From NCBI GenBank assembly GCA_900110395.1, contig FODP01000001.1, positions 186,001 to 250,000 of the forward strand: a stretch of DNA of 64,000 nucleotides, read 5' to 3'. The notes under the pieces are model-generated. The model was not told the origin of the DNA. It worked only from the letters and a program-made list of their open reading frames with translations, and ran no database searches. Source of the stretch: Rhodospirillales bacterium URHD0017 (GTDB lineage Bacteria > Pseudomonadota > Alphaproteobacteria > Reyranellales > Reyranellaceae). The translations under genes were made by a program, and so were the position numbers. Shown here piece after piece: positions 1-9,012 of the stretch (position 1 is the first letter of the stretch; each line of letters starts with the position of its first letter).

Positions 1-1
1 C

Positions 2-310
2 AAGCCGACCGACTATCTCTTTCCCGCCGAAGGCGTGCCGACCGAGCTCGGCGCCTGCGGATTGCTGGCCCGTTCTTCGCGGCCGCACGCTGCGGCACTG
101 TTCTTCGAATGGTGGATGAGTCCGCAAGGGCAGGCGATCCTCGTCGAGGGCGGCAAGTACTCGAGCCGCACCGACGTCGCACCGCCGACCGGCAGCCCGC
201 CCTTGTCGAAGCTGAAGCTGCTGACGCTCGATCCCGTGGAATACAAGAAGGACCGGGCCAAAATTCTCGATCAGATGACCGCGATCTTCGGCGGCGAATG
301 GGGCAGCTGA
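2..310 (+). CDS. ABC transporter substrate-binding protein, C-terminal part (5' end outside window)
   Basis: The reading frame is open from base 2 and ends at TGA 308-310, so only about the last 102 residues are visible. They read like the C-terminal lobe of an Fbp/Pot-type (iron, polyamine or thiamine class) periplasmic binding protein: the stretch FFEWWMSPQGQAIL followed by a Gly-Lys-Tyr-Ser-Ser segment is typical of the last helices of this fold. The fused permease starts 27 bases downstream and the ATPase follows, which supports a three-gene importer. The ligand cannot be told from this fragment. Confidence 0.8.
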   Translation, partial: KPTDYLFPAEGVPTELGACGLLARSSRPHAAALFFEWWMSPQGQAILVEGGKYSSRTDVAPPTGSPPLSKLKLLTLDPVEYKKDRAKILDQMTAIFGGEWGS

Positions 311-337
311 GATTGGCCCGGCGTCAGGAGGAGTGAG

Positions 338-2074
338 ATGCGGGGCGCGCTGCCGGCGGGCGGGCCGTTCGGCGTAGTCCCGGCGCCGGAGGCCCGGGTC
401 AGGCGCTTCGGCCTGGAGGGTCTGGTGCTCGGCGTGGCCGTGATCCTGCTGCTGCTGCTCGTCGGCTATCCTCTGCTGTGGCTCATTCTGGCAGCCTTCG
501 GCCTGCCGCCGGAATTCGGCATCGAGTATTTCGTCCGGGTCTTCACCCGTTCGCAGAACTACGACGCGCTGATCAATACCCTGCAGCTCGCGCTGGGCAC
601 GGGAGCGGTGAGTGTCGCGATCGGCGTTCCCCTGGCCTGGGCGACGGCACGAACCGACATGAGGCTCCGCAACGTCGTGCATGCGCTCGTGGCGCTGTCC
701 TACATCACGCCGCCGTATCTTACCGCGCTCGCCTATATCATCCTGTTCGGGCCGGACGCGGGACAATTCAATCGCGTCCTGCGGATGTTCATCGAGGTCG
801 ATTCGGGGCCGGTCAACATCTTCACCATGGGCGGCATCATCTTCGTGATCGGCATCCATGTCTTTGCGTTCACCTATTTCCTGACCTACAGCGCGCTCCG
901 CTCGGTCGACAGCTCGCTCGAGGAATCGGCGCAGATCCTGGGGACGCGGCGCTGGCGGATCACGCTCAGCGTGACCCTGCCGCTGGTCGCGCCCGCCATC
1001 ACCGGCGGCGCGCTTCTTGCGGCGATCGACTCGCTTGCCCTGTTCGGACCGCAGGCGATCATCGGGACTCCCGCGCAGATCGTGTTCCTGCCGACGCGCA
1101 TCTACGCCACGATCGGCAGCTATCCGCCGCGCTGGGCGGAGGCGTCGGCCTTGTCGCTCGTGCTGGTCGTGCTGACGGTGATCGGGCTTGCCGTGCAGCG
1201 GGGCTATCTCGAGCGCCGCTCCTATGTGACGGTCGGCGGACGCGGCGGGCGAACGACCCGGATTTCGCTGGGCGCCTGGCGCTGGCCGCTCCTGCTGTTC
1301 TGCCTGGCGGTGGTGTTTTTCAGCGCCGTGGCGCCGATCGGGGTGCTTGTGCTGACGGCCTTCTCCAAGAGCTGGGCGGATCCGCCGTCGCTGTCGAACT
1401 TCACGCTCGCCCATTTCGCCACGGCACTCTTCCACGACCAGGTATCGGTGCGCAGCATCGTCAACAGCACCAAGCTGGCGACGATGGCCGCCGCCGTCGC
1501 GCTCGTCATCGGCGCATCGGTGGCCTATCTCGATCTTCGCACGTCCGTCCGCGGACGTCGGCTGCTCGACTATCTCGCCGTCCTGCCCTTGGGCCTGCCG
1601 GGCACGGTGATGGCGGTCGGCATCCTTCTGGCCTTCCTGCGTTCGCCCATCCCGATCTACGGCACGATCTGGATCCTGCTCGTGGCCTATGTGGCGCGCT
1701 TCGTGCCGCTCGCGACACGCAGCGCCAACGCGACGTTTCGCCAGGTCGATGCGTCGCTCGAGGAGGCGGGCCGCATCACGGGCGCGTCCTGGTGGGTGGC
1801 CGTCCGGCGCATCCTGTTTCCCTTGGCGCGGCCGGGCCTGCTCGTCGCCTTCCTCCTGGTCTTCATCCCGTCGTTCAGTGAGCTCAGCGCAACGATCCTG
1901 CTCTATGGGAGCGGCACCGAAACGATCGCCATCGCCATCTATCGGCTGAACGATCTTGGCCAGATCGAAGTCGTGTCGGCGCTCGCCGTCTTCACGATCG
2001 CCGTGGTGCTGGTGCTTTCGGCGCTGGTCAACTTGCTTTCGAATGCCACCAGCGAGCCAAGGGCGCAGGTCTGA
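338..2074 (+). CDS. ABC transporter permease, fused two-domain (FbpB/ThiP type)
   Basis: A 578-residue inner-membrane protein made of two tandem binding-protein-dependent permease domains. Each half has about six hydrophobic helices and an EAA-type cytoplasmic loop (first half SSLEESAQILGTRRW, second half ASLEEAGRITGASWW), the site that docks the ATPase. Such fused permeases serve Fe(III), thiamine or phosphonate importers. ATG is preceded by AGGAGGAG. The TGA stop shares its A with the ATG of the next gene (TGATG), so translation is probably coupled to the ATPase. Substrate unknown; the sulfatase two genes downstream hints at an organosulfate or sulfate-ester nutrient, but this is inference. 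Confidence 0.92.
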   Translation: MRGALPAGGPFGVVPAPEARVRRFGLEGLVLGVAVILLLLLVGYPLLWLILAAFGLPPEFGIEYFVRVFTRSQNYDALINTLQLALGTGAVSVAIGVPLAWATARTDMRLRNVVHALVALSYITPPYLTALAYIILFGPDAGQFNRVLRMFIEVDSGPVNIFTMGGIIFVIGIHVFAFTYFLTYSALRSVDSSLEESAQILGTRRWRITLSVTLPLVAPAITGGALLAAIDSLALFGPQAIIGTPAQIVFLPTRIYATIGSYPPRWAEASALSLVLVVLTVIGLAVQRGYLERRSYVTVGGRGGRTTRISLGAWRWPLLLFCLAVVFFSAVAPIGVLVLTAFSKSWADPPSLSNFTLAHFATALFHDQVSVRSIVNSTKLATMAAAVALVIGASVAYLDLRTSVRGRRLLDYLAVLPLGLPGTVMAVGILLAFLRSPIPIYGTIWILLVAYVARFVPLATRSANATFRQVDASLEEAGRITGASWWVAVRRILFPLARPGLLVAFLLVFIPSFSELSATILLYGSGTETIAIAIYRLNDLGQIEVVSALAVFTIAVVLVLSALVNLLSNATSEPRAQV

Positions 2075-3171
2075 TGGCCTTCATCGAGATTTCGGCGATC
2101 AGCAAGCGGTTCGGCGCCTTTCAGGCCCTGCGCGACGTCAGCCTGTCGGTTGCGGAACGCGAGTTCGTGACGTTCCTCGGCCCGTCGGGCTGCGGCAAGA
2201 CCACGATGCTGCGCACGCTGGCGGGCTTCCACGCCCCTGACCTGGGCACGATCCACGTCGGGGATCGGCTGATGTCGTCGCCACAGGCGATCGTCCGGCC
2301 GGAAATGCGCCGCATGGGCATGGTGTTCCAGAACTACGCCGTGTGGCCGCACCTGTCGGTGTTCGACAACGTCGCCTTCGGGCTGCGCGTTGCCCGGGTT
2401 CCCCGGGCCGAGATCGGCATGCGTGTCGCGGGCATGCTCGAGGCGGTCGGCCTTGAGGGCCTCGAACGGCGGCATCCGGGGCAGTTGTCCGGCGGCCAGT
2501 TGCAGCGTGTGGCGCTGGCCCGCTCGCTCGTGGTCGAGCCGTCGATCCTGCTGCTCGACGAGCCTCTGTCCAACCTCGACGCCAAGCTGCGGGAGCGTAT
2601 GCGGGCGGAGATCAAGACATTGCAGCGGCGCACCGGGATCACGTTCATCTACGTGACGCACGACCAGGCCGAAGCATTGGCGCTGTCGGATCGCATCGTC
2701 GTCTTCAACAAGGGCGTGGTGCAGCAGGTCGGCACGCCGCGCGACGTCTACGAGCGCCCGGCCAATCTCTTCGTCGCCGACTTCATGGGCCTCGTGAACA
2801 AGCTGGCGGGCGTCGTCGTCGGCAGGAACGGCGATCGGGCACGGGTGCGCATCGGCCGGCAGGTCATCGAGACGCGGATCAACGACGCACGGATCAACGA
2901 CGCATTAGGCACGGCCGGCGAGGTGACGGTCGCGATCCGCCCCGAGGCCATCGTCCTCGGACAGGCCGCTTCGCCGGGCGAGATCAATGTCCTCACGGGC
3001 ACCGTCATCGAAAGCGCGTTTCTCGGCAACATCGTCGAACACCAGGTCGATATCGGCGCCGGTATCCTGCGCGTGCAAGGCAGCCGCCGTCACGACCTCG
3101 CCCCGGGAGAAACCGTCGAACTGTCGGTGCCGGTCGCCGAATGCGTGGCCATGCAGGACGACGTTCAATAG
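2074..3171 (+). CDS. ABC transporter ATP-binding protein (FbpC/PotA type)
   Basis: A 365-residue ATPase that powers the importer encoded just upstream. Walker A is GPSGCGKTT (residues 36-44), the Q-loop lies in VFQNYAVWPH, the signature is LSGGQ (138-142), Walker B is ILLLDEP (158-164), and the H-loop is YVTHDQAEA. About 110 residues after the ATPase core match the TOBE/regulatory extension of Fbp, Pot and Ugp ATPases. The length is normal for that subfamily. The start codon overlaps the permease stop. The ion or molecule imported cannot be assigned from the ATPase. Confidence 0.93.
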   Translation: MAFIEISAISKRFGAFQALRDVSLSVAEREFVTFLGPSGCGKTTMLRTLAGFHAPDLGTIHVGDRLMSSPQAIVRPEMRRMGMVFQNYAVWPHLSVFDNVAFGLRVARVPRAEIGMRVAGMLEAVGLEGLERRHPGQLSGGQLQRVALARSLVVEPSILLLDEPLSNLDAKLRERMRAEIKTLQRRTGITFIYVTHDQAEALALSDRIVVFNKGVVQQVGTPRDVYERPANLFVADFMGLVNKLAGVVVGRNGDRARVRIGRQVIETRINDARINDALGTAGEVTVAIRPEAIVLGQAASPGEINVLTGTVIESAFLGNIVEHQVDIGAGILRVQGSRRHDLAPGETVELSVPVAECVAMQDDVQ

Positions 3172-3185
3172 ACCAGGAGCCGCCG

Positions 3186-4637
3186 ATGAAGCCGAAGAAT
3201 CTCCTTTTCGTCATGTCGGACGAGCACAACAGGCGGGTGATGGGCTGCCACGGCCATCCCGTGATCCGCACCCCCAACCTCGACCGGCTGGCGGGCGGTG
3301 GCGTGCGCTTCACCGATGCCTACTGCAATTCGCCGATCTGCGTGCCCTCGCGCGCCAGCCTTCACACCGGCCGCTACGTCCACGACATCCGTTTCTGGGA
3401 CAATTGCATCGCTTATGACGGCAGCCTACCGTCGTGGGCGCATCGATTGCGGGATGCCGGCCATCGCGTCGACTCGATCGGCAAGCTCCACTTCCGCAGC
3501 GGCGACGACGACAACGGATTCAGCCGGGAACACATGCCGCTGCATATCGTGGATGGCATCGGCGACCCGATCGGCATGCTGCGCGACCCGCCGCCGCGGC
3601 GCGTGGCCTCGCTCAAGCTTGCGGCGGAAGCCGGCTGCGGCGACTCGAATTATCAGTCCTACGACGATCGCATCACGGCGGCGGCGGAAGGCTGGCTGCG
3701 CGAGCGCGCGGAGACGCCCGACGGAAAGCCGTGGATGCTGTTCGTGTCGTTGGTCTGCCCGCACTTTCCCCTGGTCGCCCGGCCGGAATGGTACGACCTC
3801 TATCCCGAAGACAAGGTCCCGTGGCCGTTCGACTATGCCGAGGACGAGCGCGTGCGCCATCCTTTCATCGACGCACTTCGTGCGTGCCAAGTCTATGACG
3901 AGGCGTTCGACGCGCAAAAGGTGCGCAAGGCGATCGCCGCCTACTATGGCCTCGTGAGTTTCGTCGATCACAATGTCGGGCGGCTGGTGAAGGCGCTCGA
4001 AGACAACGGATTGGCCGGGGAAACGCGCGTCATCTACACCAGCGATCACGGCGACAATCTCGGGGCGCGCGGGCTGTGGGGCAAGTCGAACATGTACGAC
4101 GATGCGCTCGCCGTGCCGATGATCATCGCGGGCCCCGGGGTGCCTCGGGGCGTCGCCTGCAGCGAGCCGGTCTCGCTCGTGGATTGCTTCCCGACGATCG
4201 TCGATTGTGTCGGCCTGGAACCGCATGCGGACGACCTGGATCTGCCGGGTTCGCCGCTCCTGGATATCGTCGGGGGAAGGGCGCGCCAGCGCACGGTGCT
4301 GAGCGAGTATCACGCGGCCGGCGCCGCGACCGGCGCTTTCATGATCCGCAGGGGCAAGTTCAAGTACGTCCATTACGTCGGCATGCCCGCGCAATTGTTC
4401 GATCTCGAAGCCGATCCTTGCGAACGGCGCGATCTCGCGCGGGACGCGGGTTACCGCGGGCTTGCGGCGGATTGCCAAGCGGCGCTGCGCGAGGTGGTCG
4501 ATCCCGAGGCGGCGGATGCGCTCGCCCGCAAGGACCAGGCCGCGAAGATCGAGGCGCTGGGCGGCCGCGAAAAGATTCTCGCCATGGGGTCCTTCGGGCA
4601 TTCGCCGGTTCCGGGGACCAAGGCGGTCTACAACTAG
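3186..4637 (+). CDS. sulfatase (formylglycine-dependent, arylsulfatase/choline-sulfatase family)
   Basis: A 483-residue hydrolase of sulfate esters. The activation motif CVPSR (Cys52-Arg56) provides the cysteine converted to formylglycine by a sulfatase-maturating enzyme. Other alkaline-phosphatase-superfamily features are MSDEH near the N-terminus (metal site, with Glu where many have Asp), GKLHF, and YTSDHGDNLG for the second half of the metal site. ATG 3186 is chosen because AGGAG lies 7-8 bases upstream; an in-frame start at 3141 would overlap the ATPase gene. No signal peptide is visible, suggesting a cytoplasmic enzyme acting on an imported substrate. It lies 14 bases after the ABC ATPase gene, so co-transcription is likely. 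Confidence 0.9.
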   Translation: MKPKNLLFVMSDEHNRRVMGCHGHPVIRTPNLDRLAGGGVRFTDAYCNSPICVPSRASLHTGRYVHDIRFWDNCIAYDGSLPSWAHRLRDAGHRVDSIGKLHFRSGDDDNGFSREHMPLHIVDGIGDPIGMLRDPPPRRVASLKLAAEAGCGDSNYQSYDDRITAAAEGWLRERAETPDGKPWMLFVSLVCPHFPLVARPEWYDLYPEDKVPWPFDYAEDERVRHPFIDALRACQVYDEAFDAQKVRKAIAAYYGLVSFVDHNVGRLVKALEDNGLAGETRVIYTSDHGDNLGARGLWGKSNMYDDALAVPMIIAGPGVPRGVACSEPVSLVDCFPTIVDCVGLEPHADDLDLPGSPLLDIVGGRARQRTVLSEYHAAGAATGAFMIRRGKFKYVHYVGMPAQLFDLEADPCERRDLARDAGYRGLAADCQAALREVVDPEAADALARKDQAAKIEALGGREKILAMGSFGHSPVPGTKAVYN

Positions 4638-4701
4638 GCCGCAGGGATCGTCCGCCGCCGATCAGGATGCGGTCGCCGTCACTGTCCCGAAACGCGGCGC
4701 C

Positions 4702-5928
4702 CTAAACCCGGCGATGGTGCGCCCGGGTTGCCAGGGCGTACACGGCCACGGCGGCGGCGGCAAAGCCCGACGCCGCCGCCACGCCGAGCGCCCAGCGGGG
4801 GCCGAGATTGTTCGCCACCCATCCGACGATCGGCGCTCCGATGGGCGTGCCGCCGAGCGCGATGCCGATCCTGAGCGCCATCACGCGCCCGCGCATGGCG
4901 CGCTCGGTCGTGAGCTGCATGAGGCTGTTCGACGTGTTGGTCAGGGTCATGGCGGCCATGCCGGTGACGACGAGGGCCGCCGCGAAGTACCAGTAGCCCG
5001 GCGCCAGCGCGGCCGCGGTGCAGCCCACGCCGAAGATCGCGGCGCCGTTCAGCAGCAAGGCGAACCGAGGCTGGGCGCGGCCGGCGTTCCACAGCGCGCC
5101 CGCGACGGTGCCGATCGCCATGCACGACGACAGCAGGCCGAATCCTTGCGCATCGGCGTGGAAGACGCCGATCGCCATGGTCGAGATGAAGATCGGGAAA
5201 TTGAGGCCGAAGGTCCCGACCAGGAACAGCATGACCAGGATCGCCATCAGGTCCGGGCGCCGCCACACATAGCGGAAGCCTTCGGTGAAGCTGCCCCAGC
5301 TGAACTGGGCCTTCGCGGTCGGACGAAGTGCTGCGATGCGCAGGCAGGCGAGGGAAACCAGCACCGCGGCGAAGGAGGCGCCATTCAGCAGGAAGGCCCA
5401 GCCCGTGCCGACAGCGGCGATGGTCAGGCCGGCGATGGCCGGGCCGATCATGCGGGCGGCGTTGAACGAGGTCGAGTTGAGCGCCACCGCATTGTGCAGG
5501 TCTTTCTCGCCGACCAGCTCCGCGACGAAGGTCTGGCGCACCGGCGCATCGAAGGCGGCGGCGCTGCCGAACAGGAAGGCAAAGATGTAGACGTGCCAGA
5601 GCTCGACGGCGCCGGTGACGGTCAGGACCCCCAGGATCAGGGCGAGGCCGCCCATCGTCGTCTGGGTGGCGAAGAGGAGCCGGCGCTGGTTGAAATGGTC
5701 GGCGGCGTAGCCGGTGAGCGGCAGCAGCAGGAGCTGCGGCCCGAACTGCAGCGCCATGACCAGGCTGACCGCAAACGCGTCGTGATTGGTGAGCTGGGTG
5801 AAGACCAGCCAGTCCTGGCCCGTCCGCTGCACCCAGGTGCCGATGTTGGAGACGAAGGCGCCAGCCGCCCAGACCCGATAGTTGAAGCCTCTCAGGGACC
5901 GGAAAACGCCGGCAAGGGGAAACCTCAT
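4702..5928 (-). CDS. MFS transporter, EntS/MFS_3-like exporter
   Basis: A 408-residue major facilitator with about 12 predicted membrane helices. The N-terminal segment (SLRGFNYRVWAAGAFVSNIG) and the loop DAPVRQTFVAELV are typical of the MFS_3 group, which includes the enterobactin exporter EntS and many uncharacterised drug or metabolite exporters. It is transcribed toward the sulfatase gene and stands alone. A 120-base palindromic repeat lies behind its start. The substrate cannot be predicted. Confidence 0.85.
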   Translation of the reverse strand: MRFPLAGVFRSLRGFNYRVWAAGAFVSNIGTWVQRTGQDWLVFTQLTNHDAFAVSLVMALQFGPQLLLLPLTGYAADHFNQRRLLFATQTTMGGLALILGVLTVTGAVELWHVYIFAFLFGSAAAFDAPVRQTFVAELVGEKDLHNAVALNSTSFNAARMIGPAIAGLTIAAVGTGWAFLLNGASFAAVLVSLACLRIAALRPTAKAQFSWGSFTEGFRYVWRRPDLMAILVMLFLVGTFGLNFPIFISTMAIGVFHADAQGFGLLSSCMAIGTVAGALWNAGRAQPRFALLLNGAAIFGVGCTAAALAPGYWYFAAALVVTGMAAMTLTNTSNSLMQLTTERAMRGRVMALRIGIALGGTPIGAPIVGWVANNLGPRWALGVAAASGFAAAAVAVYALATRAHHRRV

Positions 5929-6045
5929 CGGCCGAACCGCGGCGGGTCAGGTGAAGGGGGCATCTGGAAAGGTACCTTTCGTCCTTCTACACCGCGACGT
6001 AAAGTGGCCGACGTCGAGTCTCAGCGTTGCGTGTCATCCAGCCTT

Positions 6046-6167
6046 CCTCCCTGCGCGAAGCGCGGGGAGGTGCCCGCGAAGCGGGCGGAGGGGTCATGAG
6101 CCTCAGTCGTGTTGCTCATGACCCCTCCGGCCCTGCGGGCCACCTCCCCAAGCAAAGCTTGGGGAGG
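6046..6167. repeat. large imperfect palindromic intergenic repeat
   Basis: A 122-base inverted repeat fills the gap between the divergent MFS gene and the Bug-protein gene. The outer arms (CCTCCC... and ...GGGGAGG) pair over about 55 bases. The centre is the hairpin GGGTCATGAG / CTCATGACCC, and small GC hairpins (GCGCGAAGCGC, GCCCGCGAAGCGGGC) are nested in each arm. It looks like a non-autonomous palindromic element of the kind common between alphaproteobacterial genes. It has no coding content and no T-tract. Confidence 0.75.
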
Positions 6168-6192
6168 CAGAGCGCCACAGAAGGGGGACGCC

Positions 6193-7182
6193 ATGGGACT
6201 TCCTCGCCGAGGCATGTTGCACCTCGCGGCCAGTGCCGTGACGGGTGTCTCCACGCTGCCCTTCCTGCCGCGGCCGGCGGCAGCGCAGGCCTGGCCCAGC
6301 CGGCCGGTGCGCTGGGTGGTCGGCTTCGCGCCCGCCGGCGGCAACGACATCATCGCGCGCCTGATGGGCCAGTGGCTGTCGGAGCGGACCGGCCAGCAGT
6401 TCATCGTCGAGAACAAGCCGGGGGCGGCGACCAACATCGCCACCGAGATCGTCGTCAACGCCGCTCCCGACGGTTACACGATCCTGCTGGTCGGCGTGTC
6501 GGCCGCCATCAACGCGACCCTCTACGACAATCTCTCCTTCACCTTCCTGCGCGACATCGCGCCGGCGGCGGGAATCATGGGCATCCCGCTGTACGTGGCG
6601 ACCAATCCGTCGGTCCCGGCGCGCACGCTGCCCGAGTTCATCGCCTGGGCCAAAGCCAGGCCCGGCAAGATCAACATGGGCTCGGCCGGGATCGGCAGCG
6701 CCGGCCATCTCGCCGGCGAGCTGTTCAACATGATGGCCGGCGTCAGCCTGGTCCACGTGCCCTATCGCGGCAACGGGCCGGCTCTCGCCGCCCTGCTGGG
6801 CGGCGAGGTGGAAGTCGTGTTCCCGACGCCGCCGTCGTCGATCGAGTTCATCAGGACCGGCAAGCTGCGCGGCCTCGCGACGACCGGCGCGACGCGCTCG
6901 GAGGCGCTGCCGGACATGCCGACGGTGGCCGAGTTCGTTCCCGGCTACGAGACCAGCGCGTGGTACGGCGTCGGGGTCCCCAAGGCCACGCCGGCCGAGA
7001 TCGTCGACCGGATCCACAAGGAAGTCTCGGCGGGCCTGGTCGACGCCAGGATGAAGGCGCGGTTCGCCGATCTCGGCGGCGCGCCGATGCCGATGACGCC
7101 GGCCCAATTCACGAAGCTCATCGCCGACGAGACCGACAAGTGGGCCAAGGTGATCCGGCGGGCCAACCTCAAGCCGGTGTGA
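6193..7182 (+). CDS. tripartite tricarboxylate transporter (Bug/TctC) substrate-binding protein
   Basis: A 329-residue exported protein of the Bug family, which binds carboxylates, amides or aromatic acids in the periplasm. A basic N-terminus followed by a hydrophobic stretch ending AAAQA forms a signal peptide of about 32 residues. Family marks are VRWVVGFAPAGGNDIIAR, NKPGAATNIATE, VPYRGNGPAL and the C-terminal helix DKWAKVIRRANLKP. ATG 6193 is chosen because the signal peptide begins there; earlier in-frame starts fall inside the palindromic repeat. No TctA/TctB membrane partners are present in the window. Confidence 0.9.
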   Translation: MGLPRRGMLHLAASAVTGVSTLPFLPRPAAAQAWPSRPVRWVVGFAPAGGNDIIARLMGQWLSERTGQQFIVENKPGAATNIATEIVVNAAPDGYTILLVGVSAAINATLYDNLSFTFLRDIAPAAGIMGIPLYVATNPSVPARTLPEFIAWAKARPGKINMGSAGIGSAGHLAGELFNMMAGVSLVHVPYRGNGPALAALLGGEVEVVFPTPPSSIEFIRTGKLRGLATTGATRSEALPDMPTVAEFVPGYETSAWYGVGVPKATPAEIVDRIHKEVSAGLVDARMKARFADLGGAPMPMTPAQFTKLIADETDKWAKVIRRANLKPV

Positions 7183-7194
7183 CTCACTTGTGAC

Positions 7195-7569
7195 TCACTG
7201 GCCTTTCTTTTTCTTGAACTCGAACAGTTCGATCAGGTTACCCGACGGATCTTCCAGGAGCCTGGCGCGGCCAGCGCCGGCCTCGCTGATCTCGCCCCTG
7301 AATTTGGCGCCACCGCTGCCCAACCGCGCTATGAGACCATCGACGTCTTCCGTGACGATCATGAACCGGTTCCACCCACCGGGCTCCGGAGTGCCGCCGG
7401 CCGTTCCGCCACTGCCGGCCCCGGGAGCGCTCAAGTAGAGCGTCAGATCATCGCGAACAAGCGCCGCGAACTTGCCGGGATTGTGCATGTCCACCGAGAA
7501 GCCGAGCTTATCGCGATAGAATTCGACCGACTTGTCTATGTCCGTCGCAACGTACCGAATGGATGCCAT
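7195..7569 (-). CDS. VOC (glyoxalase/bleomycin-resistance-like) family protein
   Basis: A 124-residue single-module vicinal-oxygen-chelate protein. It begins MASIRYVATDIDKSVEFYRD, the usual first beta-alpha unit, and contains EDVDGLIARLGSGG and LLEDPSGNLIELFEF, where the Glu is the usual metal ligand in the second half. GGAG lies about nine bases before ATG 7569, so this start is preferred to one 33 bases upstream. It is convergent with the Bug gene, with 12 bases between the stops. The reaction is unknown; such proteins include dioxygenases, isomerases and resistance proteins. Confidence 0.85.
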   Translation of the reverse strand: MASIRYVATDIDKSVEFYRDKLGFSVDMHNPGKFAALVRDDLTLYLSAPGAGSGGTAGGTPEPGGWNRFMIVTEDVDGLIARLGSGGAKFRGEISEAGAGRARLLEDPSGNLIELFEFKKKKGQ

Positions 7570-7780
7570 TGTCCGTGCTCCGTTTATTGCCGCCTTGGTC
7601 AACGCAGAGCACCGGGTTGCGTTTCAACGGGCAGTGTGCCGCGGCCCAGCAATGAGTTGCTTACTCCGGGCCGGATGACAGCCATGACCAATCCGACGCC
7701 CTGAGAGACGGGCGGCCATGGAGCCCGCCCGCGAAATGGCGCAGTCTGCCGGCGATCAACGATGAAACCGAGAGGGCAGG

Positions 7781-8821
7781 ATGAGAGTGCGAGGCAAGGG
7801 TACGCTGCCGACTGGCGCGGCCGTGGAACGTCGATCCGTCACGAAGGCCCTTGCGGCCCTTCCCCTGATGCTGGCCGGTGCAGTCGACCGACCCGCCCAG
7901 GCTCAGGCCCAAACCCAGACCCGCTGGACGCCCGACAAGCCCGTCCGCATCGTCGTTCCCTTCGCGGCGGGCGGCAGCACCGATGTCACCGCGCGGCTGG
8001 TGGCCAGTGCGTTGGCCGAGCGGCTGGGCCAGTCCGTCATCGTCGACAATCGCGCCGGCGCCGGCGGCAACATCGGCGCCGAGACCGTCGCGCGGGCGGA
8101 GCCCGACGGCTACACGCTGCTCCTGGCGACGAGCTCGACGAACGCCACCAACGCGGCGCTCTATCGCCGGCTCGCGTTCAATCCGGCGCGCGACTTCACG
8201 CCGATCTCCCAGATCGCCTTCATCCCGAACCTGCTGGTCGTCAATCCCGACCTGCCGGTCAACAGTGTCGCCGAGCTGGTGGCCTATGCGAAGGCGAGGC
8301 CGGGCCAGTTGAACTACGGCTCGGGCGGCGCCGGCACGTCCCTGCATCTGGCGGCCGCCGTCTTCGCCTACCGGGCCGGCATCGACATGGTGCATGTGCC
8401 CTATCGCGGCGGCGCGCCGGTCGCGCTCGACCTCGTCGCCGGCAAGATCCAGGTGAGCTTCAGCCCGCTGATCGAGGTGCTCCAGCAGGTGAGGGCGGGC
8501 AAGCTGCGCGCGCTCGGCGTCACCACGGCGCGGCGTTCGGCGCTGCTGCCGGACGTACCGGCCATCTCGGAAGTGATCCCGGGCTACGAGGTGGCGCTGT
8601 GGAACGGCATCATGGGCCCGGCGGGACTGCCGGCCCCGGTGGTGGCGCGCCTCGCCTCGGAACTCGTCGCCATCATTGGCAGCCAGGACATGCGGTCGCG
8701 TCTTGCCGAGCAGGGCTCGGATCCCGTGGGCAGCACGCCCCAGGAATTCGCCGCTTTCGTCGCCGCCGAGCAGCCGAAATGGGCGGAATTGGTGCGCATC
8801 TCGGGCGCGACGGTGGATTGA
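7781..8821 (+). CDS. Bug/TctC family substrate-binding protein
   Basis: A 346-residue periplasmic binding protein of the tripartite tricarboxylate transporter class. The signal peptide is long if ATG 7781 (preceded by AGGGCAGG) is used; a GTG at 7823 would give a more ordinary leader starting MERRSVTKALAALPLML. Conserved segments are VRIVVPFAAGGSTDVTARL, VDNRAGAGGNIGAE, VHVPYRGGAPVALDL and GKLRALGVTTARRS. It is the second of five Bug proteins here and also lacks adjacent membrane components. The ligand is unknown. Confidence 0.88.
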   Translation: MRVRGKGTLPTGAAVERRSVTKALAALPLMLAGAVDRPAQAQAQTQTRWTPDKPVRIVVPFAAGGSTDVTARLVASALAERLGQSVIVDNRAGAGGNIGAETVARAEPDGYTLLLATSSTNATNAALYRRLAFNPARDFTPISQIAFIPNLLVVNPDLPVNSVAELVAYAKARPGQLNYGSGGAGTSLHLAAAVFAYRAGIDMVHVPYRGGAPVALDLVAGKIQVSFSPLIEVLQQVRAGKLRALGVTTARRSALLPDVPAISEVIPGYEVALWNGIMGPAGLPAPVVARLASELVAIIGSQDMRSRLAEQGSDPVGSTPQEFAAFVAAEQPKWAELVRISGATVD

Positions 8822-8839
8822 AAGTGCGTCGCCCTATTT

Positions 8840-8876
8840 CATGTTCCTCTCCCCCGCTTGGGGGGAGAGGAACATG
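8840..8876. repeat. perfect palindrome between genes (Bug 3' side)
   Basis: An inverted repeat with 15-base arms, CATGTTCCTCTCCCC and its complement, around a short GCTTG-type loop, 19 bases after the Bug stop codon. The same arm sequence recurs in the larger repeat at 29838-29926, so this is a member of a dispersed family. It could act as a transcription stop, but there is no T-run. Confidence 0.8.
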
Positions 8877-9012
8877 AGAGGTGAAAACGCCGTCGAATAC
8901 GCTCCAGAAGAACGAGCCAGGAGCTCAGGGCGCGTCCAAAAATAGCATCGCCATCCGGTTTGGGCTGTGGTTACTGGCGCTCCCTCGCGCCAGCACCGCC
9001 AGCACGGACCTC

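Noticed and set aside
8881-9012. N-terminal extension of the ABC-F protein from an upstream GTG
   Set aside because: The 44 extra residues are not part of the family and begin at the edge of a palindromic repeat.
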